Assembly: GCA_035275625.1 (NCBI GenBank)
Contig: DATEMK010000613.1
Coordinates: 1-10,306 of the forward strand
Length of the DNA: 10,306 nt
Direction: 5' to 3'
From: DATEMK01 sp035275625
GTDB lineage: Bacteria; Bacteroidota; Bacteroidia; AKYH767-A; OLB10
In this document: positions 1-5,255 of the stretch, one piece after another
How positions within the stretch are numbered: the stretch's first letter is position 1
Layout of the letters: every line of letters begins with the position of its first letter
Notes under the pieces: model-generated
Seen by the model: the letters and a program-made list of their open reading frames with translations, nothing else
Database searches by the model: none
What the model was told of the DNA's origin: nothing
Made by a program: the position numbers and the translations under genes

Positions 1-470
1 GCTGTCGGCCCATAAATAGAAGGATTGCGGGTTCCCATCGGGCGGTAATAAGTGCTCAACTGGCCGCGGTGGTGGATGATATCGAATAAGAAAGACCAGC
101 ACATATCTCTCATCGGGCATTCCCATACATTATTTCCGTTAACCAGCATAGGAACAATTTTTTCATCCCATGTTTTTTCATCAACAGCATTTACCGCTTT
201 TTCAAGCTTCGCAGTAGATGTTTCAATAGCATTAATGGCATCCTGCACAGTAGGAAAAGATGCATTGGTAATATAATTAAGTTTGCCGGTTTCAATAGCT
301 TCAATAACCTCCCCGGTGTGAGGTGCAATGTGGTCAACAATCTCTTTTGCAGAGCGTGTTTTCGGATGAGGACGATAATCTAATTTGTCTGTCGGCAGCG
401 CTTTGAAAGCATTAACAGTGATTTTGGCTTCATTGAGCCATGTTTGCAGAAAATACTCTTTTGATGTCAT
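1..470 (-). CDS. DinB-family protein, C-terminus cut by window edge
   Basis: The minus strand is open from an ATG at 468-470 to the window edge (156 codons, no stop). The product is a DinB/YfiT-like four-helix-bundle protein. Members are putative metal-dependent enzymes, some of them thiol transferases, and the exact reaction of this subgroup is unknown. Visible signs are VDHIAPH around residues 45-51, supplying a candidate metal-binding His47, and HHRGQLSTYYRPMG near residues 133-146, the family's C-terminal helix motif. The residue four before His134 is Asp130, whereas many DinB proteins have His there. I recall Asp as common in Bacteroidota members ending in a PSIYGP-like tail, which this one also has (150-155), so only a few residues are probably missing. 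No signal peptide is visible, so it is probably cytoplasmic. It is transcribed away from the phosphate operon. The family call is firm; the substrate is not known. Confidence 0.88.
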   Translation of the reverse strand, partial: MTSKEYFLQTWLNEAKITVNAFKALPTDKLDYRPHPKTRSAKEIVDHIAPHTGEVIEAIETGKLNYITNASFPTVQDAINAIETSTAKLEKAVNAVDEKTWDEKIVPMLVNGNNVWECPMRDMCWSFLFDIIHHRGQLSTYYRPMGTRNPSIYGPT

Positions 471-646
471 GATTTTTAATTTTTTTATGAGTTAATGTTA
501 AATGGATTATTTAATGCGTAAATATAATGCATAAAATCAGAAATTAATGAATGCATCTCATTTTTTAACAATTAGATTATCTTTTATTAACATTATCCAA
601 TAAGAAGAAAATTTTTTGAATATTCGCAGTCCAAAAACTTATTCCT
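471..646. other. Divergent intergenic region, dinB-like gene / DUF47-pit operon
   Basis: This 176-bp, very AT-rich stretch separates two divergent genes and must hold both promoters. I see no convincing pair of Bacteroidota promoter boxes (TTTG near -33, TAnnTTTG near -7) on either strand at correct spacing. The closest is TATATTTAC on the minus strand at 518-526, with TTTC upstream but too close. No Shine-Dalgarno sequence precedes either ATG, as is usual in Bacteroidota. AATGCAT occurs twice (526-532 and 549-555), too little to call an operator. Confidence 0.4.
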
Positions 647-1294
647 ATGTCACTTAATCCGTTATTGCAACTGCTGGTTCCCAAGGAGCGAAAATTTTTT
701 GATATGTTTGAAAAGGCGTCAGCAAATCTTGTTCAAACCGGGAAAGCGCTCTATGACGCTGTAAATACTCCGCCCGGAGACAAGCGCCTTGAATTATTAA
801 AAGAAGTAGCACGCCTTGAGCATGTGGGCGATGAAATCACTCACCAGATTTTCCAGGAAGTGGGAAGTACATTTATCACCCCCTTTGACAGGGAAGACAT
901 ACAGCGCCTCGCCTCTCAAATGGATGACATTCTTGATTGCATTCATGGAGCGGCAAAAAGAATTGAATTGTATAAAATCGGAAATATTTTACCAAGCATC
1001 GTAAAGCTTGCCGAGCTGAATCTTGAAGCCTGTATTGAATTAAATAAAGCAATTCCTCAATTGCGCGACTTACGCAATGTAGACCAGATCCGCGAAGCCT
1101 GCATTGTAATTAATAGTATTGAAAATCATGCTGACGATATCAGCGATATGACACTCGCCCGTTTATTTGAAGAAGAAACCAACGCCATTGAAGTGATTAA
1201 GCTGAAAGAAATTATTAACATGATCGAAACTGCCACTGATCGTTGTGAGGATGTGGCAAACGTTCTTGAGTCCATTTTGATTAAAGAATCCTGA
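647..1294 (+). CDS. DUF47 / PhoU-like phosphate transport regulator
   Basis: This 215-residue protein matches the DUF47 family (Pit accessory, PhoU-like) in full length and style. It is all-helical, begins MSLNPLLQLLVPKERKFF, and has the helix containing LEHVGDEITHQIF (about residues 57-69) and the DREDIQRLASQMDDI segment (about 81-95), with a similar second half (ENHADDIS). Acidic E/D-xx-D/H patterns in PhoU-like helices are thought to bind metal clusters. Family members are usually encoded directly upstream of Pit-type phosphate transporters and are believed to modulate them. That arrangement is present here, with pit starting 66 bp downstream on the same strand. No signal peptide or membrane segment is visible, so it is cytoplasmic. 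The ATG at 647 fits the family N-terminus, and no Shine-Dalgarno sequence is present. Confidence 0.92.
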   Translation: MSLNPLLQLLVPKERKFFDMFEKASANLVQTGKALYDAVNTPPGDKRLELLKEVARLEHVGDEITHQIFQEVGSTFITPFDREDIQRLASQMDDILDCIHGAAKRIELYKIGNILPSIVKLAELNLEACIELNKAIPQLRDLRNVDQIREACIVINSIENHADDISDMTLARLFEEETNAIEVIKLKEIINMIETATDRCEDVANVLESILIKES

Positions 1295-1308
1295 TATGGC
1301 CTGCCATT

Positions 1309-1340
1309 AACAATAAAACAATTTAACAATTTAGCAATTC
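1309..1340. repeat. Four tandem 8-bp units of the AACAATTT type
   Basis: The gap between the DUF47 gene and pit contains four contiguous octamers: AACAATAA (1309-1316), AACAATTT (1317-1324), AACAATTT (1325-1332) and AGCAATTC (1333-1340). The same unit recurs between the methyltransferase gene and corA (3934-3949 inverted, 4005-4036 direct), so this is a dispersed tandem-repeat type and not chance A/T bias. It lies just after the first stop codon inside a likely operon. Its role is unknown. Confidence 0.75.
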
Positions 1341-1360
1341 TTAATCCTTAAGCCCGTTAT

Positions 1361-2404
1361 ATGTTTTTCATAATCCTAATCGCAATCCTGGTTGCACTCA
1401 TTTTTGATTTCGTAAACGGAATGAATGATGCCGCCAATAGCATAGCCACTATTGTTTCTACGCGCATACTTACACCCGGACAGGCAGTTGTATGGGCGGC
1501 TTTTTTCAATTTCGTGGCATTATATGTTTATGGAACCTCAGTTGCAAAAACGCTGGGAACAGGCATTGTTAAAACGGATAACCAGTTTGTGGATGTGTAT
1601 TTTATTCTTTCAGCCTTGTGCGGTGCAATCATCTGGGCTTATTTTTTCTGCGCCCGGTTTGGTATTCCCGTGAGTTCATCCCATTCTCTTATTGGCGGAA
1701 TGATAGGTGCTGCAATTGTAAAAGGCGGGATGCATTCACTGATCCTCGGCCCCGATTTTCTGCACACAAAAATTTTCACCATCATTCTTTTTATTTTTCT
1801 TGCGCCCATGATCGGGATGGTGGTCGGCTACTCAATCATGGTGCTAACACTTTGGATATGCAGGGGATTTACACCCGGAAAAGTGGATAAGGTTTTCAGA
1901 ACGGGCCAGCTTATCTCATCAGCTTGTTTCAGCCTCGGGCATGGCGGTAATGATGCACAAAAAACGATGGGAATAATAACCATGCTTTTGTTTGCCTCCA
2001 AAGACATGCCTTTTATCAGTGAATATCTTTATCCGTTTGACGACTTCAGGGTTCCGCGCTGGGTGATGTACACCGCACATTTTTTTATTTCGATGGGTAC
2101 ACTTGCAGGAGGATGGAGAATTGTAAAAACGATGGGGAGCAAAATCACTCATCTTCGCCCTATCGGGGGCTTTAGTGCGGAAACTGCCGGAGCACTCACT
2201 TTGTTTTGGGCAACCACCTCAGGCATCCCTGTAAGCACAACCCAAACCATTGGCGGAGCGATTATGGGTGTGGGTACAACACGAAGTCTTTCAGCAGTGA
2301 AATGGGGAATGGCAGGAAATATTGTGCTTACATGGCTGCTCACCATTCCAAGCAGCGCTGTGCTTGGAGGGACTGTTTATTTTATCATTAATCTTTTTCT
2401 TTAG
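1361..2404 (+). CDS. pit: Inorganic phosphate transporter, Pit/PHO4 family
   Basis: This 347-residue polytopic inner-membrane protein belongs to the PiT (PHO4) family, which imports phosphate, often as a metal-phosphate complex, using the proton or sodium gradient. The family's inverted repeat is clear. The first half has GMNDAANSIAT (20-30) and GIPVSSSHSLIGG (101-113). The second half has GHGGNDAQKTMGI (193-205) and GIPVSTTQTIGG (288-299). The two NDA motifs and two PVS(S/T) motifs are the signature substrate-path elements. About ten hydrophobic segments can be picked out. The ATG at 1361 starts immediately before the first membrane helix, as expected. It follows the DUF47 gene and is probably co-transcribed with it. 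Its TAG (2402-2404) abuts the stop codon of the convergent ZIP gene, leaving no room for a terminator between them. Confidence 0.95.
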   Translation: MFFIILIAILVALIFDFVNGMNDAANSIATIVSTRILTPGQAVVWAAFFNFVALYVYGTSVAKTLGTGIVKTDNQFVDVYFILSALCGAIIWAYFFCARFGIPVSSSHSLIGGMIGAAIVKGGMHSLILGPDFLHTKIFTIILFIFLAPMIGMVVGYSIMVLTLWICRGFTPGKVDKVFRTGQLISSACFSLGHGGNDAQKTMGIITMLLFASKDMPFISEYLYPFDDFRVPRWVMYTAHFFISMGTLAGGWRIVKTMGSKITHLRPIGGFSAETAGALTLFWATTSGIPVSTTQTIGGAIMGVGTTRSLSAVKWGMAGNIVLTWLLTIPSSAVLGGTVYFIINLFL

Positions 2405-3127
2405 TCAGTCCATCAGCATCGCAACTGCTGCTCCGCAAACAATCACAAATAATTTATAAAGGTTGAACCGGTGCGTGTTGTTTGATTCAAATAAAATGGT
2501 AGTGCTGATGTGCAGAAAAATCCCGATCACGATTGCCATCATCCTGTCAAAATAAACGGCAGCATTCAGTAGAAATTTTTCGTTTAATAATTGGCTGGTG
2601 AGCGAACCTAATGGGGCCATGCTGGCAAAAAGCAGGAGATAAAAAACAGCAAAAGATTTTTTTGTGTCGGATGCAACCAGCATGCTCATCAGGGCGAATG
2701 CCACAGGTATATGATGCAGGATAATACCTGTGAGCAAGGAATAACTTGAATTGCCCCCGCCATTTATTTTTCCCGACAACGGCATTCCTTCAAGATAAGA
2801 GTGGAGACATAAGCCAATCATCATGGCAAGAGGAAATGTCTTTTCATTTTTATGATGCACATGGATATGCCCGTGTTCAATTCCTTCAGAAAAAAATTCA
2901 ATAAATATCTGTATAAAAAATCCCAGCAAAACATAAATGCCAATGTGAATGTCATTGCTTTGATACACCGAAGGGATAAGGTGAAGCACGCTGATCGCAA
3001 ATAAAAAAGCTCCGGTAAAGGCAAGTGAAAGCTTCAGCACAAGCGTATTGGTTTTTTTGAAAACAAAAAAACTTAAACCGCTCAGCACTATGCTGAAGAA
3101 GAGAAGAAGGTATTGAATGAAGTTCAA
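2405..3127 (-). CDS. ZIP-family divalent metal transporter (TTG start)
   Basis: This 240-residue membrane protein carries the ZIP hallmarks: HLIP (49-52), a His-rich loop with EHGHIHVHH (84-92), the metal-site helices HSYLEG (109-114) and HHIPVAFAL (138-146), and a last His/Glu helix, GIFLHISTTILFE (202-214). ZIP proteins move Zn2+, Fe2+ or similar ions into the cytoplasm; the exact metal cannot be read from sequence. About seven to eight hydrophobic segments are present. The start is inferred to be TTG at 3125-3127. An in-frame stop lies at 3170-3172, there is no ATG between it and the first membrane helix, and the next internal Met (102) would remove essential helices. The gene lies 70 bp downstream of the methyltransferase gene on the same strand, possibly one operon, and its TGA abuts the pit stop codon. 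Confidence 0.9.
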   Translation of the reverse strand: MNFIQYLLLFFSIVLSGLSFFVFKKTNTLVLKLSLAFTGAFLFAISVLHLIPSVYQSNDIHIGIYVLLGFFIQIFIEFFSEGIEHGHIHVHHKNEKTFPLAMMIGLCLHSYLEGMPLSGKINGGGNSSYSLLTGIILHHIPVAFALMSMLVASDTKKSFAVFYLLLFASMAPLGSLTSQLLNEKFLLNAAVYFDRMMAIVIGIFLHISTTILFESNNTHRFNLYKLFVIVCGAAVAMLMD

Positions 3128-3171
3128 ATTTTGTTTATCAATTATTAGATTCAGGTTTTCTATTTTCGATT

Positions 3172-3206
3172 AACAGGTAACAAATAACAAATAACCATTA
3201 ACCTGT
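3172..3206. repeat. Five tandem 7-bp units of the AACnnnT type
   Basis: Five contiguous heptamers share AAC at the start and T at the end: AACAGGT (3172-3178), AACAAAT (3179-3185), AACAAAT (3186-3192), AACCATT (3193-3199) and AACCTGT (3200-3206). The array runs across the stop codon of the methyltransferase gene (TAA at 3198-3200, minus strand), so its last unit is partly coding. The outer units are inverted copies of each other (AACAGGT with ACCTGTT at 3201-3207) and can form a hairpin. This unit differs from the octamer family found elsewhere in the window. Confidence 0.75.
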
Positions 3207-3211
3207 TTTTT
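3172..3211 (+). terminator. Hairpin plus T-run, terminator-like on the plus strand
   Basis: AACAGGT (3172-3178) can pair with ACCTGTT (3201-3207) around a 22-base loop, followed by a run of six T (3206-3211) on the plus strand. The stem is short and the loop large, so it is weak. In the minus direction no T-run follows, so it would not stop the methyltransferase transcript. It could stop plus-strand RNA reading through from pit antisense to the ZIP gene. This is inference only. Confidence 0.25.
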
Positions 3212-3929
3212 CTGCAACAATAATCAGCCGGTCGGAATTTTGTTCATCAAATTTTTCAAGTGCATAATTTCCAAAAACATTTTTAGCAGTTAATCCTGCA
3301 TGTTTAAAATATCTTTCAAAGTCTTTCATTGTCAAGGCCTGGACAATTTCTTCAAATTGATAATTTTTACCGCCATCAGTAAACTGAATTTTTTTTGTGA
3401 TAAATCCGTTCTCCGCTTTTTTATGAATATTAAAAGTAATGGAATCCACTGTTTTTGTTTCTTCCTTTTTTAAATTATTCAGCACTTTCAGCACATTCAT
3501 AAAATCAATAATATATTTTCCGCCTTTTTTTAATGCAATTGCCCCGCAATCTACAGCCAGTTGCTGGTCATGATCATGACGAAAATAACCGATGCTTGTA
3601 AAAATATTAAAAACAAAATCAAAATAATTGGTTCTGAAAATTCTTCGCATGTCATGCACATAAAATTGCAGGTGATCATTTTCAAACTTTTTGCAATATG
3701 CAATGCTTTGCTGAGATAAATCAATCCCGGTTACATCAAAGCCAAGGGAATTCAGATACTTCGCATGACGTCCCTTGCCGCACGCCTGGTCCACCATTAA
3801 ACTGCCGGGAGGAGGATGGAGGAAACGAATAATAGTATCAAGAAAAACTTTTGCTTCGGCATCATTGCGATGTTTGTAAAGCAAATGATAATAAGGAGAA
3901 TCAAACCATGATTTGAACCAGTCGTTCAT
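3198..3929 (-). CDS. Class I SAM-dependent methyltransferase, substrate unknown
   Basis: This 243-residue soluble protein has a Rossmann-type methyltransferase fold. Motif I is VDQACGKGRHAKYL (46-59), a variant of the usual D-x-GCG-x-G loop that binds S-adenosylmethionine, with Ala for the first Gly. The acidic residue that holds the SAM ribose is Asp70 in VTGIDLS (66-72). A further conserved acid-containing strand is HDMRRI (92-97), and FDFVFNIFTSIGYF (103-116) is the strand-4 region. The N-terminal WFKSWFDSPYYHLLY (4-18) is typical of a Bacteroidota group I recognise by sight, for which no substrate is established. The ATG at 3927-3929 fits that N-terminus. The gene is divergent from corA and 70 bp upstream of the ZIP gene on the same strand. 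Nothing in the sequence points to a DNA, RNA, protein or small-molecule target. Confidence 0.88.
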   Translation of the reverse strand: MNDWFKSWFDSPYYHLLYKHRNDAEAKVFLDTIIRFLHPPPGSLMVDQACGKGRHAKYLNSLGFDVTGIDLSQQSIAYCKKFENDHLQFYVHDMRRIFRTNYFDFVFNIFTSIGYFRHDHDQQLAVDCGAIALKKGGKYIIDFMNVLKVLNNLKKEETKTVDSITFNIHKKAENGFITKKIQFTDGGKNYQFEEIVQALTMKDFERYFKHAGLTAKNVFGNYALEKFDEQNSDRLIIVAEKTG

Positions 3930-3932
3930 TGG

Positions 3933-4037
3933 TTAATTGCTGAATTGTTAAAATATTAATTGGCTAAATGGCTTGTTCATATTTAAATATTCCGCAAGTT
4001 AACTAACAATTCAGCAATTTAGCAATTCAGCAATTAA
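3933..4037. repeat. Symmetric inverted repeat with central palindrome and 8-bp units
   Basis: In the divergent gap between the methyltransferase gene and corA, 3933-3949 (17 bases) is the inverted copy of 4021-4037 with a single mismatch, which would be a G-U pair in RNA. The arms consist of the octamer type AACAATTC/AGCAATTA: two inverted units on the left (3934-3949) and four direct units on the right (4005-4012, 4013-4020, 4021-4028, 4029-4036). A perfect 12-bp palindrome, ATATTTAAATAT (3979-3990), lies at the centre of the structure, with both midpoints near 3985. It could be a regulatory site for both divergent genes or simply a repeat element with folding potential. Confidence 0.65.
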
Positions 4038-4082
4038 AGAATCTTCCAAAAAAAATTACTTTTACAACAAAATAAAATTCTT

Positions 4083-5237
4083 TTGAAAACTACGGCTTCG
4101 GGAAGAAGATTTCCCAAAATTAACCTTCGCATAAAGCGGGCAAAGCATGCTGCACCGGGCGCTGCACCGGGTGTGATGAATATTCCTGCGGATGCTCCAA
4201 AGCCGAAAATTCATTCGTTCTGCTTTAATAAAGATTTTTTTGAGGAAAAAGATCTTCCCGATCTCCATGCAATAAAGCAGCAATTAACACAGACGGCAGA
4301 TCGCGTCCATTGGTTTGACATCAAAGGTTTCGGTGACCGCAAATTTTATGAGGAGCTGGCAGAATATTTCGAATTTCACCGCCTTGAAATGGAAGATGTA
4401 TTTAATATTTACCAGCGGCCTAAAGTAGATGAATATCCCGGGCATCTTTTTTTTATTTCCAGGTTATTGTGTGAGAATAACGGGGGATTAATGAATGAGC
4501 AGTTAAGTTTATTTCTTGGAAAAAATTATGTGATTACTGTCCAGGAAAGTTATAATGACCAGTTTGAAAATGTGCGTGAGCGGATTCGTAAGTCTAAGGG
4601 TTACCTGCGCCTGCAGGGAGCCGATTATCTGGCGTATGCAATATCAGATTCAGCGATTGATTTGTATTTTCCTTTGCTTGAAAAAATTGGCGATCGCCTG
4701 GATGAATTGGAAGATGAACTGATCACAGCTCCGACACGTGAATCCATGAATAAAATTCTGAGGGTAAAGCGTGAGCTGATTGTTTTCAGAAGATCCGTCT
4801 GGCCCGAACGTGATAAAATTAACGATGTGCTGCGTTCAAATTTTCCTTTGATTGCGGAGAATACTAAAGTTTATTTTCGTGATGCGTACGACCATTGCAT
4901 CCAGATTCTTGATATTGTGGACAGTTACAAAGAAGTTACCGCCAGTTTGATGGATGTATATCTTTCAAGTGTCAGCAACCGGTTGAACCAGGTGATGAAA
5001 GTGCTTACCATCATCAGCACTATATTTATTCCATTAACATTTATTGTGGGTTTGTACGGAATGAATTTCGCCCATGTGGATCCCCGGACAGGAAGAGAGT
5101 TGCCGCTAAATATGCCCGAGCTTTATTCTCCCTACGGATATATCTCGGTAATGATTGTCATGCTCTTGGTTGTAATTCTGCAGGTTTATTTTTTTTACAA
5201 AAAAGGGTGGCTTAATTTAAAAGCACGCGATTTCTGA
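4083..5237 (+). CDS. corA: CorA magnesium/cobalt transporter (TTG start)
   Basis: This 384-residue protein has the CorA layout: a large cytoplasmic N-terminal domain, a long helix (about 262-310) leading into the membrane, two C-terminal transmembrane segments (about 307-325 and 352-372), the invariant YGMNF pore-mouth motif (325-329), the extracellular MPEL (344-347), and a basic tail (KKGW). It forms a pentameric inner-membrane channel for Mg2+ and also passes Co2+/Ni2+. The start is taken as TTG at 4083-4085. The first ATG (4176) would remove the basic stretch and the APGAAPG region (24-30), which aligns with the conserved PPGT-type start region of homologues. The upstream in-frame stop is at 4035-4037 and no ATG lies between. 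priA follows after 18 bp. No Mg2+ riboswitch-like structure is evident in the short leader. Confidence 0.93.
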   Translation: MKTTASGRRFPKINLRIKRAKHAAPGAAPGVMNIPADAPKPKIHSFCFNKDFFEEKDLPDLHAIKQQLTQTADRVHWFDIKGFGDRKFYEELAEYFEFHRLEMEDVFNIYQRPKVDEYPGHLFFISRLLCENNGGLMNEQLSLFLGKNYVITVQESYNDQFENVRERIRKSKGYLRLQGADYLAYAISDSAIDLYFPLLEKIGDRLDELEDELITAPTRESMNKILRVKRELIVFRRSVWPERDKINDVLRSNFPLIAENTKVYFRDAYDHCIQILDIVDSYKEVTASLMDVYLSSVSNRLNQVMKVLTIISTIFIPLTFIVGLYGMNFAHVDPRTGRELPLNMPELYSPYGYISVMIVMLLVVILQVYFFYKKGWLNLKARDF

Positions 5238-5255
5238 TTTTCTTTTGAATACATC

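Noticed and set aside
46..54. Loss of the middle metal-binding His in the DinB-like protein (Asp130) as a sign of inactivation.
   Set aside because: I recall Asp at this position as common in related Bacteroidota proteins with the same HHRGQ and PSIYGP segments, so it more likely reflects a subgroup than decay.
52..276. A plus-strand open frame of 74 codons at the left edge.
   Set aside because: It lies entirely opposite the DinB-like gene, which has clear family motifs on the minus strand.
4038..4082. Possible Mg2+-sensing riboswitch in the corA leader.
   Set aside because: The leader from the repeat to the start codon is short, A/T-rich and lacks any stable conserved stem that would support a riboswitch call.
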